Positions 27,801-39,231 of a DNA stretch of 64,000 nt are shown here, in pieces (the first letter of the stretch is position 1; each line of letters starts with the position of its first letter). Location: the NCBI RefSeq assembly GCF_040115645.1, contig NC_089551.1, positions 1,550,001 through 1,614,000 on the forward strand. The letters are read 5' to 3'. Origin of the DNA: Euwallacea fornicatus. Its lineage: Eukaryota > Arthropoda > Insecta > Coleoptera > Curculionidae. Made by a program: the position numbers and the translations under genes. The notes beneath the pieces were generated by a model, which searched no databases, was not told where the DNA came from, and worked only from the letters and a program-made list of their open reading frames with translations.

Positions 27801-29049
27801 TGTAACGCCGAGACAATGCGTCGTCGCCCAAGACTTTTTATTCATCGTCTTCGGCTTAACAATTAATATACCTTCCTTTGTAGCTCATGTGGAATTCTAG
27901 GACGAGGAACAATCGCCGGTATTTGGAACGTACTCGCCTCAAAAATATCCCCAATTAGCCGACTCCTTTTAAAGCGATTAAAGGAAACTCTCAATCATAA
28001 GCAACATTTCCATTAATCGGTGTCGCTTAATCTTGTCACCACTTTATAGGAAAAAAACTCCTCACCGCGCCAATTATTTTAATTTTGCCTCGGTAAACGG
28101 ATTTATCAAAGTGTCACTTATGTAGTTAAAGTCGATTTTATTTATCTCGCAGGGGACACTGCTCCAAATATAGACGGGACAGGTTTTGCAACGTTACGAT
28201 CAATAAAATGGGGAGACCACCGAAGATACTCCAGTTTTCAGAGGTAATGTCGTAACGGCGCTTTTGAGACGTTTCTTGGAAAGTTCCTCCAGCGAGAAAC
28301 TCGCAATTTATCTTTAAAAATTGACATGGAATGTTTCAGTCAATTTCCTATACTGGCTCAATTAGGGGGATTCGAGGAATGGATGGTGGACACGTCTTGT
28401 AAGGAGAATGAGCACCTACATGGCGGAATCAATCAGGTGTTTGCACTTGCCTTGTCGAGCTAAATGCCTGCACCTCAATCTTTATTAACTTGTATTAGTC
28501 CACTTTTCAATAGGAAGCTCCATTCGGGAAGTTCATGGAATCCCGCAACTCGTGCTGTTTTCTGCATGTGTGTTCTGAGCTCACGTTGTGTGTTATTAGC
28601 TCGAAGTCCCCGCTACGTCACGTTGGCGATATCGATGGGTTTGGGCTTCCGGGGTCTTCCGGCATTTCTCCTGCCTGTCCTCGGCCTTTGATTCGGACTG
28701 CAGGGAGTGGTCTGCCCCTCTTCTGGTGTCAACTAGTCAAAAATTAAGGACCGACGAATGCTCACGAAGTTAATTCCACCATTTCTCTTATGTGGGAAGT
28801 GTCGGGTTACTTAGGGAATTATCAGGCTTAAACCCAACGTTAATTTTTGAAAATTGAGCAGAGAGTGATAAAGATATTAAAGAGTTACCGGAAGTACTTG
28901 GTCTTTTACCAAATTGTCTTGTTGAAATAAACTTAAAAAAACGCAATAGACGAAGAAAATTTATAATACGTGCGCGCGCGCCTCGGGCTACTCGAACCCT
29001 TCGACGCCGTCTGGGCGTAGAGCTGATTAGGTTATCTATTATTTCCCTT
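24872..29049. other. non-coding stretch, no gene recognised
   Basis: Short open frames only, up to 108 codons at 26112-26438, with a mutually overlapping frame on the other strand; none is recognised. A short GC dinucleotide run occurs near 28972-28982. Confidence 0.45.
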
Positions 29050-29545
29050 GGAGTCTAAAGGCCATCAAAATTTTCGGCAGTCTCTCGGCCTTCTCTGAAG
29101 ATCATCCCAAAGATGTTCCATGGGGTTCAGGTCTGGCAAATCGGCACAATTTCAACATTGTGCTGCTGAAGGCACTGCCTTATTAACCGGGCGGTGTGAG
29201 GTTTCGCATTATCTAGTTGAAGAACGAAGTTCGGATCGTTTTCCGCTGCAAATGGGATGATTTAAAGTTCTACAATGTCGTCTAAGTACCGACGAACTTT
29301 CACAATTCCACTTCGAAAGATATGCAAAGTAGTGCGCCCTATTACAGAAGTTCCTCCCCAGACCATAATAGGGCCCCCTCCGAAATGAACGGTTTCCATG
29401 GCATTTGACGGTAAATATCGCTCAGCTCTACTCCTCCATGCTCGAATACGTGCGTCGTTGTGGCTAAGTCGATATCTCCAAAGAGAACGTGTCCCCATAG
29501 GTCCCAGTCCAAGAAGGTACTACATTGCAAGGATGATAATAAGTG
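29050..29545 (-). pseudogene. Tc1-like transposase remnant, 5' truncated
   Basis: On the minus strand, WDLWGHVLFGDID near 29500 matches the region of the first catalytic Asp (family WxxVLFSDES). RAERYLPSNAMETVHFGGG and PIMVWGGTSVIGRTTLHIF follow, a hallmark of Tc1-family proteins. After a stop near 29262, FVLQLDNAKPHTARLIRQCL carries the second Asp. The last part, which in the family reads DLNPxEHLWDxLxRR, is present at about 29060-29135 but split by a frameshift. The N-terminal third is missing and no terminal repeats were found. It is non-functional. Confidence 0.9.
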
Positions 29546-30112
29546 ATCTTTAATTTATCTTAACTAGTTTATGTCTCAGCAATTTCCCGCTGCTCAATCT
29601 CATGTTGTCCTCCGGCATCATCCTGCTCAAATTTTCAACAGTTCTCCTAATTCAGGCCGATTCGCTGGCCTGGTCAATGCTTCCTTAAGTTACTCACTTT
29701 TTCTGGAGTTTCAGATGTGATGAGTTTCTTGAGAATTTCTCTACTTCCTCTCTGGGCAAATTCGAACGTTATTTTCAAAGTATTAATTCGACAAGAATTT
29801 CGGAAACTCGCGGCAACGATAGAGCAGTTGGTGGATCGCAGCAGCGCGCTTCATACATCACGATTTTTTCAAATTCGGTTTTCGTCCAGTTCGCAGGACG
29901 TGTGTGCCCGCATTGGTGCTGCTGATCCGGGATCCTCGTCGTTATCGAAATCCTGGAGCTTCGTGCAGTTTCTTCCGCAATTAAGTTGAAATTACAAGTA
30001 TGCACTTCTTTATTTACTCTGAAGCTCCCGTAAATGGAGCCCCTAATTCCAATTCCGCAACGACTTCTTTGGTAAAAATCTTGATATCATACGGTTAAAT
30101 GCAGAATTGCAC
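29546..30112. other. non-coding stretch
   Basis: Overlapping open frames of 76-90 codons occur on both strands near 29717-30005 and neither is recognised. No repeats were seen. Confidence 0.4.
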
Positions 30113-30372
30113 TCAACAAGAATACTCTAAAAAACGGTATTTTTCCTTCACTTGGAGCGTTGGCTGGTTTTCGCTCGAAGACGATTGTGACCCATATTGC
30201 CGGGCATTTACCAGCTTCAAGTGTATATTTTTCAAATTATACGGTACCTTACGGTCAGTGGCTAATCTAGAAGTCGACGAGCCCGCGGGTACCGCTCCGC
30301 ACGGAACCTCATCGTCCAGCAGGCATTCAGACGAAGCCTTCTCAAGGGCTTTCAAGAGCATCTTTTCCGAGT
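30113..30372 (-). other. candidate exon of unrecognised gene
   Basis: On the minus strand a frame opens just after ATTTGCAG, a possible splice acceptor at about 30371. It reads SEKMLLKALEKASSECLLDD, then an acidic to small-residue segment, before reaching a stop at 30113. Possible donors (ACC|GTAAGG at about 30260, CTG|GTAAAT further on) would end the exon early. The third codon positions in the first 45 codons are G/C-rich compared with the surroundings, which is why I noticed it. I recognise no protein family. The opposite strand is also open (30099-30530), so this may be chance. Confidence 0.25.
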
Positions 30373-30444
30373 CTGCAAATCTGGGTGCGTTACGCTATGT
30401 TGGAAATGGAAAATCTCCTCGTCATCTAGCTGTTTCGTCGCCAT

Positions 30445-30476
<32 letters not shown>

Positions 30477-30484
30477 CCCCTCTC

Positions 30485-30515
<31 letters not shown>

Positions 30516-30524
30516 CCTATCTCT
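30445..30524. repeat. (CT)n microsatellite
   Basis: About 80 bp of CT dinucleotides is interrupted by TTT and a CCCCC run. The low-complexity tail (SLSFSLSFSLPL) of an overlapping open frame comes only from this repeat. Confidence 0.95.
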
Positions 30525-31467
30525 CATTGAAAATCGCTGAGGACAGATTTATACCGCGCAAGAGAAAAAGTGTACTTCCATCGTCCAAAAATGGACAACC
30601 AAATGCTAGATGGGCAATTTGTATGAGCTGCTGTTGACTAAACAAAAAACCTACAGCTCTCGCACAATTAATCGTCGACTCGCACATCCATTAAGAAACC
30701 GTTCAATGATCATTATATTCGTCGTAAAGTTCCGATCACATTTGAATGACACATCCATTGTTGTCGTTGGGTCTTTGGGCCCGCTATTGGTTCTTTTATT
30801 GATTATTGTCTGCGGCCGCGGAGGACATTTTTTTGTCCTCGAGCGAGTTCGAGTTTCTTTTGCGTGCACGTCAATCGATTCATAGTCATGAGATCCAAAT
30901 TAAATCCGCCGCCCTTTGTCGATCGTTATAATAAATAAGCTCCCTTGAGCTAAGGTTAACTTCGTGAGAAGCTGCGCTAGTATCACTAGTAATTATTTTA
31001 AGACGGGGGCCGTCCTTATCCTACAGAGATAGAGATAGAAATCTCTCGTTTTTTATCGCGTTGGAAGACATGCCTTATCTCTAGCAACTCCCTGTAATTT
31101 GGCCGAGCAAAGCTCCGGGCCTGAATGATTTTCTCCTCATATCTTCTTTATTTTATCTGTACGAAGGCAGTTTATAACAGTTGGCACTCAAACAGCAAAC
31201 AAGCCAAATTGAAATATAAATTGGCCGAACGAAAACGACAATATTATTCATCGCAAGATAATTTCGTTCTGCGTACAAGGGTCCCATTATTGCCGAGCAA
31301 ATATTTTGCGACCAGGTCTTTCGAGGCACCCTGTAGGGCGGTCGCCATATTTACATGCGACCGTGAGGCCGTATTTCAATTCTCGAACACCTTGTATCTA
31401 TAAAGTTACGTTTTAAACGACCACGTGCCCCATCGCACGCCCACGCCTGTTTCGAGACTTCACCTAT

Positions 31468-33394
31468 ACAGGGTTGCTCGTTAGTACAGCGAAGTGCGAT
31501 ACCTCGAATGAGTTGTCGAAGGAAGTGTTTCGTGTCAAGTTTTTGAGCGTTAAAAGGTGCGTATTTTTGGAATTATTTCCAAATGTGTCGACGAATTCTC
31601 GTGCAAAGGGCCTTATATGAAATATTGGCCGTTGAGAAACTATTCGGGAAAATTTTGATAGCTGCAAGGTCTCGTGGAAATCAGTGGTGCGCCCGACATT
31701 TCGGATTTGGTCCTACGGAGCTCCAACGGAACCTGATGAGCCACGTTTCGATGTCTTTTATTTTTTTAGAAAGTTTCCATAACCTACAAATACACCTCCG
31801 AATTCGCACGACATCAAACCTCAATAACTTATTTATTTCAAAAAGAACGGACCAATTTTCTCGACGGCTTCGTGTTCAGAATCCACCAATTTATAACTTT
31901 TGTTGACATTACCCTGTCCCCAAATATAGTCGTTTCTAAGTTACCGAAAATTACCCCTTTTTAGCTTCCTCGAGGGGGATCAGAAAGTTCGAGGACTAAT
32001 ATTTAAAAAGCTTATTTAAAAATATTAAATTTCGTTCACCATTATCTCCCTCAAAGTACTCCCCTTGGCAACGTATGCACTCCTTTCAACGTCGTTTCCA
32101 CTGCTGGAAGGATCCTCAGAACTGCTCTTGTTGTTGGCCGTTTAGCTCTCCCAATGATTTTTTTATGTTTCAATCCAGTCAAACCGCTACCCTGTCAAAG
32201 ATTTCTCGAGTTTGGGAGAGAAGAAAAAGTCCGCAGGGGCCAAGTCTGGTGGACGGGGAGGTTGGGGGATGACAGACGTGCCGTTTTTGCGCATAAATCG
32301 GGGATGAGCAACGCGAAATGAACTGGGGCGTTGTCGTGGTGCACCGCTCAATCTCCACTTCGCTACAGCTCCATTAAAAAAATAGATAATTATTATATAA
32401 ATAAAATTAAAAAAAAAAAACATCCTCCACTTCATTTATAGTTATCTTCGCAAAACGAAAAAAAATGAACATGGAAAAAACAGTAATGCTTGAGCTGAGT
32501 CACGTTAAACAATGCTGCCAGCCATGCTACGCTTCGTTGCTACGTTGCCGCATAATTTAAAAAATCCTGAAACTTTTTCATAACCCCTCGTGAGGATTTC
32601 AAAGGTCGCATCGTTGACGTCCAGCATAAAGATTTTTAACATTTTCATGATTATCGATGACTGTATTATTATTTTATTTTCGAAATCGCACGTTAAATTG
32701 ATTGCATTTTTCGTTAATATTATCTTTTTAATTAATAAGTAAATAGGTCTCTTCTGGCAAGCCTGCAACAGTGTTGCGATCGAAACGGAAGACAATTTGA
32801 AAATTTGCTGTGAATACCCCATTAGCATTAAAAAAAAATATTTTCCCGTAGTTGTATTCATTTTTGGATTGTGAACGCGATGCCCTCGAGGAAATTAGGA
32901 CATTCCATTTGAATTAGGAAAGCTAGTGAGGTTTAGTCATGCAACTTAGGAGGCCCATTACGGGAGTTACATAAAACTTTTTTTAAAACTAAAACACGTC
33001 AAAACGTGGCTTATTGGTTCCCCTTGGAGCCCCATAAGACCGATTCCGCAATGCGCAATAGTTGCCGTACGTCATCGATTTTCGTGAAATCCGGCAACTA
33101 CGGAAATTTTCGAATTTTCCCGAATAAGTCGGAAACGGTAAATTTTTACCAAGAAATCTTTTGCATGAGCTGACCTTAAAATTTGACGATAAATCCGAAA
33201 CCTGCAAAATAAATGGGGGGTTCCATTTGAACAAACATGATTTGGCCCTACCCCCGCTTTTGTGGCGGACCCGGTACATTTGTGAATAACTTTAAAATAC
33301 GCATCTTTCAACGATCAACAAAAGCTATGATACGAAACATTTCGTTCAAAAGCTCATATTTACTGCATTTCGACGTACTAATGAGCAACCCTGC
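31468..33394. mobile_element. large foldback element with 320-420-bp inverted arms (FB4)
   Basis: The left end reads ACAGGGTTGCTCGTTAGTAC and the right end, reverse-complemented, reads GCAGGGTTGCTCATTAGTAC. The arms stay alignable far inward: TGTTTCGTGTCA versus TGTTTCGTATCA, AGGTGCGTATTTTTGGAATT versus AGATGCGTATTTTAAAGTTA, TATTCGGGAAAATTTTG versus TATTCGGGAAAATTCG, and GGAGCTCCAACGGAACC versus GGGGCTCCAAGGGGAACC, ending near GAGCCACGTTT versus AAGCCACGTTT. The left arm (about 31468-31785) is shorter than the right (about 32971-33394) because of a gap of roughly 100 bp. The 1.2-kb core holds a mariner remnant on the minus strand and an AT-rich, gene-free part. There is no transposase of its own. 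Confidence 0.9.
31964..32350 (-). pseudogene. mariner remnant (C-terminal part) nested in FB4
   Basis: On the minus strand HHDNAPVHFALL near 32345 matches the second catalytic Asp region of mariner (family HQDNAPxHxxL). PQPPRPPDLAPADFFFSPKL near 32240 carries the SPDLAPxD signature. Further pieces in other frames resemble the usual C-terminus (WKxxWxxCIxxxGxYFEGD) near 32050-32110. The segment 31964-32000 (CTCGAGGGGGATCAGAAAGT) looks like the element's 3' terminal repeat. The 5' half is missing. It lies in the core of the foldback element, so it inserted into it or was captured. Confidence 0.8.
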
Positions 33395-36300
33395 ACGAGG
33401 GTGGTAGTTAAAATCAGTTACGGCAGTCTTATCGAGCCAAACGTAAAATGCCCCGAGTTATCTGGGAAATGACGTTATTATATTCGTTATAGCTTGTGCC
33501 ACCCCAAAATAATTAAAATTAATCAAGAACAGAGCTGATAACAGAGAAAATGATGGAGTACAAGAGCGCCGGCTCTAGCTCTATCGGGCCAACGGTGCGG
33601 GTCTCTTGAGACTCGTAAATACGGTGCTGGAACGAGTGAATGGATTAACGGTGGGGGATTTAGATTAAAACCTTATCAGACAAGTATGGAAAAATGTAAA
33701 ATTGTTGAGAAACAGCTAATAGACTTAATAAGTTTGATGGAAGAGACAGGGATGCGAATGCACGAGGTGTGCTCAAGCAACAAGCTTTGAGATTAATCGA
33801 CAGAGCTTTCCGAGTTAAAAAGCCAATGGAGGTGCAACAGGTAATTGCCATCATTCAAATCGATGATGACATGACAACATATCGGTGTTCTGATGAGAAG
33901 AAGTAGCTAAATCCGATCGGCAATTACAGGTCTTTCTCGAGATGCATATCCTCGTACAATAGAAGAATGGGCCTTCTGATGGTTCATCCCAGAGCATGAT
34001 AAATGGCATCTCGCTCCGTTTTCGCTGGTCTCAAAAATACACGCAATTTTTGCCCAACAGATGCATTTATTGCCGAAGCGTTAAAAATCTCTAGGAACTG
34101 GTAGGAGGAAGCCCTCGATCTCGCCGAGGGGGTTCGACGGGGGGCGGAATATTGCGCAATCGAGCGCCAAGGAGCGGAAGAAAAAGGGTAAATGACAGAG
34201 GTAATTTTACGATCCCCAATCATCAATTTTACATGAGGAAAATCAGGGTCAACTGAATAGAGGCCGAAGGGAAACGTCGTCGTTCAAGTATGAAAAACGC
34301 ACGCAGAAAAAATCGAAGAGGATTCCGACAGACGTGCGCGTAACGATATCGCAATTTTCATCAATTTTCCGCTCTTTCATTATGTCGGTTGTTAATTTCA
34401 CGCTAATACTTGTTCAAATGTTTAATTGTCTGAGCACATTCACCTCGCTCGGAGGAGTGCTAAAACATGGTGAATGACCAAAATGTATTCACCACTTCCC
34501 ATTCACCCTTTCGGGCACCTGTTAACCGCCGCCTAATTGAATCTGAAATGCAAATGAGGGTATTTAAATAATAAAGAAGACAACAGGTCAGTTTTTTCGG
34601 CGTCGCATCTTTTGACCATTAATCTCGACATCGGTATAGCGTAGTGTGCAGCCTGATTAACATAGTTTTACATACGCGTGCTGCCTCGGTGCTAATGTAT
34701 TCCGGACTATCAAATGTCCATAAACGATGCGGTTTACATAATATTTTTCGCGGATTTCAACCTCATGGAGTGTAACGTCGTCCCGACCTTTGTCGCAGAA
34801 TCCGTTTTTTAACGAACGTTCTTCAAAGGAAAAAAAATCGTTATACTAAGCAAAATCCTACACCGTTTCCGCAACAAACCCTTTGGTTCCCGACCATGAG
34901 AAAAAATCCTGGCTCCATAGTCATTCAAATGCAGTGCATAATTTAGTGCCCATTTGCATTTTTTTTTCCATCCCCCAAAAAGGTCAGGATCGTTTAATAA
35001 AAATCGGCCAGGTACCCCGGTTTCACTACCCTCTTGTATGCAAAATCGCACACTTGCCTGGAGGACACCCGAAATCCAGGGGGAGCCAAATAGTTTTTTC
35101 CTACCTGTTCTAATGTATAGATGCGAACTTCACCGAGGTACCTGCTTGCATATTAAGTGTAAGGCACACCGATCGTACCCCTTGCGCGACCCTTTGCGGA
35201 AGTCGAGCGCCCTTCCGTCTGATGCGATGAGCAACTCTTTACCTGTGAAAAGGTTGTACAGGTATTTTCCTTAATCGCAGATAGGCTATTAAACATATTT
35301 GATTTCTTTTCAAAGGTATTTGAATACCGAAGGGTCAAATACCCGTACGGGGGAATGTAGATTAGAGCTGGTGGGCCAGGTAAGTTCTGCGGAGCTCACC
35401 AAAGGGTTCGGAAGGGCGCCCCAAGATGGGCCAGCGTAATTGCATAAATTTCAGAATGATGTTCGTGGGATAAATTTTAATATGGCCTCGGAATCTGCAT
35501 CATGGGAGATAGGGTTGAAAGGCAGATGATCCAAATAGGTTCGGGTAGATCGATTCTCACAGTTGTCTTCGGAGATTTTGCATAATCAATCACGGTGTTT
35601 GCATGCGGGTAAGTGAGGCGGCAAAAAACGGTTACTCGGAGAGAGGCTTTTTCAGTCTCAACGTTTTTTTTTTTTTTCCTTTTCGTTTTCCTCCCAACAG
35701 TCGGTATTTGTTCTTTCAGTTCGGTCATCGCAAACGTGTAAATTAAAATAGATATTATCCAAGCACAATGAAATCTTTATACCTACAACGTGCCTACAGA
35801 AAAACTACGATAAATAATCGAGAAGGTGCGTCGGTGGACAGAAAGTGTATTTATCGTGTGGATTTTTCTTTCAAGGCGATTCGTTGAATCACCCGGTGCA
35901 GTTGTGTGTAATTGCGCCTTATAAAAATACCGGTGAAATAACAATAATTGCGGACCGTCGGTAGCCAGTCGGACGGGTATTGTTAATAACCGCAAGAAGG
36001 CGATAAAAAATTATTGCTAATCAATAAAATGAATTCCGATGTCTCTACCGATGATTTCTCTTTTAAACCCTCTAAAATGGTTCCTCTATAACCGCTAATG
36101 AGGATACGACCAGCACAGCCATTTTCAGAACACCTGGGCTTCTACCATGGACGGCGCCGCTAATCTCGCACGGTTTACCATGGACCCACCGAATTATACG
36201 TAGAATCACGAAACGCACCAAATGTTAGGACGTCAGTATCAAAAATCCAGGGACGTAGCTCAAAGGCCATCCATCCTCAGTAAAACTAGTTTGGCCTCGT

Positions 36301-36642
36301 TTCGCGGGGTCGAGACTTTTGGCCACTTCTCGACCTCTTGATACGTCACTGATTAACTCGATTTTGGCCGTAAAATCCATATTTAATGTAGCGTGCCGTA
36401 GAAACTGAACCGGACACGAGTATCAACAACGTGGTCGTTCCTTTGTGAGTTTAAAAAAATACCGAATCTCTCCATTCATCACTGAATAACTTGATTTTGA
36501 CCGCAGAATTCTAGCCTTTGCTCATGTTTTCTCAAAATGAGCGACAGGATCGTAGATATGTACTTCTGGCCCTACCAGCATTGGGCCTTCGGCTGAACGG
36601 ATCAAAGCGCTGAGGCGCACCGCATTTTTTATGATAAATATA
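33395..36642. other. non-coding stretch with one small open segment
   Basis: The only part that caught the eye is 33736-33906 on the plus strand. It is open from FDGRDRDANARG through a basic, helical-looking stretch (KQQALRLIDRAFRVKK) to YRCSDEKK and a TAG. It has no obvious start and no recognised homology. A second frame just upstream (33655-33790) is also open, so a frameshifted pseudogene is possible. Otherwise nothing was seen. Confidence 0.35.
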
Positions 36643-37409
36643 CAGTGGCGGCCAGGGAACGGAGAACGCCTACTTAATTCGCTGAAATTGGAATATGTTA
36701 TGTTGAGAAAATCTGGCAACACTGCGCGAATCCATCTTCCCGAAGCATTTGCGGAAATTCCCAAAGCTTCCATTTTGTAAAAAGCTAGGGGAAAATACTC
36801 TTATGAAAGCTTATGAAAATACTCAGTGCGTCTCAAGCACTGATAGGAAGCGGATGCTGAAGTAATAAGGCAGTTGGTTGGTCGACTTATCTATGAGTGA
36901 TAATTTGTGAAAGTGTTTAGTTTGGGGAACTAGTTGACTGTAGAAAACAATGGGAAAATCTAGGAGTTGCAGATCCCAACTCCAAGAATTCATTATTAAT
37001 TTGCTATCTTCTGGGAAGTCGTAAGTTTGAAAATATTGCAACAAGGCAGAAATGCTGTCGAAAATGGTTTTTCATGCGATTAAGCATTTTAAGGAACATG
37101 GAACGACACAAAATCTAACACGCAAATGGGCAGCCAGTGTTCGTGCTTGGTGTGACCAGAAATCCGTGTTTCTTCTAAAGCGACCTTCCTGTAGCCCGGA
37201 TCTTAACCCGATTGAAAATTTGTGGAGCGATGCTAAAAGGGCTTTGAGACAACAAAACACAGAAAATATTTCAGATTTATTCGACGCTTTTAAGTAGGTG
37301 ATACTCTATTCGCAAGCCCCGTTGTCAGGCACTAATTAAGTGTGTGCCAAATCGTCGTTTGAGCGTACACGAGAATAAGGCTATCCGACTCCTTACTAGT
37401 TGTAGTTAA
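36643..37409 (+). pseudogene. Tc1-like element, internally deleted
   Basis: A Tc1-type terminus (CAGTGGCGGCCAGGG) starts at 36643 after a TA. The transposase begins with an ATG at 36950 (MGKSRSCRSQLQEFIINLL), breaks frame near 37022, then continues as KMVFHAIKHFKEHGTTQNL, the helix-turn-helix region. At about 37130 the sequence skips directly to RPSCSPDLNPIENLWSDAKR, which carries the third catalytic residue, and runs on in broken frames to a TAA at 37409. The catalytic core between them, with the first two acids, is deleted. The right terminal repeat was not found. It is a non-autonomous derivative. Confidence 0.88.
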
Positions 37410-38917
37410 GTCTTGTTCGTTTCTCTCTTTTCCTATACTTATTTGTTTGAATGTGTCGTCCTTAATTATATGTCCGAAGAATTTGTCGATTTTCTTAAGA
37501 ACAAGTTTCTTTTTAGTTTTGATCATTGCAATTTTCATAATTAATTATTAAGTTCTCTTGTGATCTAATTAAGGCCGTTAACAAATCGCTGTGATTTTTT
37601 AAAGGTACTTTCAAGGAACTACATTTTCTAATTTTTACATGTGGTTCCTGAATCTATGGCCGTCTGTGTATCTTCGATGCCGCTGCTCCGCGGATTCCGC
37701 GTGGAATTCGAGAACGTACGAGATAAAATAAAACAGTTAATTTACCGAAATAAAATAGTATTTCTTCATTATCGGCCATATTAATTCGCCTTTTTTACGA
37801 GACTTTTATGGAAATCAGAATTTAGTTAAGCGACAAGTGCGTCGATAAACTGAAATAAAATACGAGCCGACTGCCGATGTGACGCAACCGCCATGGGCCA
37901 AGTTGACCATGGAGGAAGATGCGACATTTCTTCTCGCGGTTGAGCAACGCATCGAATTCATTTAGGTCGTACTAATCGTTAGCTGTTAGATTCGGAAGAA
38001 AAGCCATATGTGCATACTTCCACTGCATGTTTTAGAAGAAAGACACGTTACGTGCGTTCAACACCCATAACTAACAACTAGGAAACCTTAGCGTGAAAAA
38101 AATCCGTTTCAGTGTACCAGAGCCATATAAATCAACATATAAGCTGACAATTTAATATTAATTAAGGAAAATATCTTTGTGCCGTTTAATTAGTGATTAG
38201 CGTTGAAATCAAAGGCTTAGACTAAAAAACGGCTTAATCAACTCTAATGCAACAACAGACTAAAATGGGAGGCAGACGGAAAAAATCCCAAGCACCAGCG
38301 CAATTAATAACCTGTTCGTTACGCAACTGTCTTTACCTATAAGTCCTGTTTCAAAGGAAATTCTCCCAAATGGACCGTCCATTGACCCGATATCAAGGCG
38401 ACATCCATATCCTCTTTACATTCCAAGATTATGGTCCACTGACCATTTCTCGTCGATCTAATCGCTTCTAATAGTAACCTGATAGTGAGCTTAATGAGGA
38501 GGATTCCTTGCTGGCGGCTTGTACCTTCAAGGGGTTCCGATCACGATTAGGTGAATAGGTGAATTCGACACCTTTTCGGGTTTCAACGCTAAAACGCTCC
38601 AACTATGTAGTTCATATGGACAGAACGCGTGGGCATACCGGCTTAGACGAGGTGTCGATGCTGAAGACAATTATTGTGCACGTAGTCAAAGTATACTCGG
38701 TCGAGGTATTAATTTCGTGAAGACTATTCGAAGAAAGGCTGATAATTTTGCTGCGAAAGATTGAGTCGTCCGCACAGGGTGTCCTAGAAACGATGGTACC
38801 ACTGTTGTGTTTAGAAAAATCGACAGTGCAAGTTATCGGGAACCAGAGGCGTAACATGCTTAATTTTGAAATGATTTATTCTGTAAAGCTTCAGTTTTCA
38901 AATTTATATTAAAAATA

Positions 38918-38977
38918 ATTATTTGTATTAATAATTTATTATTTACATTAATAATTTATTATTTATATTAATAATTG
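38918..38977. repeat. tandem repeat, 3 x 20 bp
   Basis: There are three consecutive units of ATTATTTGTATTAATAATTT, differing only by a few bases. They are extremely AT-rich. Confidence 0.9.
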
Positions 38978-39084
38978 AGGTGCATTTCCAAGGCTGCAGG
39001 ACCTCACACGCGCTGTTCAAGATTCCAAATTTCTACCAACTTTTTGCCATTTTTTAAGCCTTCTGGACCAAGTACGTGTTGCCC

Positions 39085-39231
39085 TGCGCCTGCATTTTCT
39101 AAAGCGGTTTTTCCAGTTTCTCGCCCGGACGAAGTTTGGAACCCGCGAAAATCTGAAATTTAGATTTTCCGTATCGCGTTGGATCTTCGGGCAGTGGACA
39201 TCATCTCGCCTTTTTACTCCCACACCTTGTA
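39085..39231 (-). repeat. dispersed repeat R2, copy 2 (inverted)
   Basis: Its reverse complement starts TACAAGGTGTGGGAGT and follows 20931-21076 through ACGCGATACGGAAAATCTAA and GAAACTGGAAAAACCGCTTT. It lies 18 kb away from copy 1 in opposite orientation. Confidence 0.65.

Noticed and set aside
30099..30530. 143-codon plus-strand open frame
   Set aside because: Its last part is the translated (CT)n microsatellite, and the rest overlaps a minus-strand frame with more coding-like composition.
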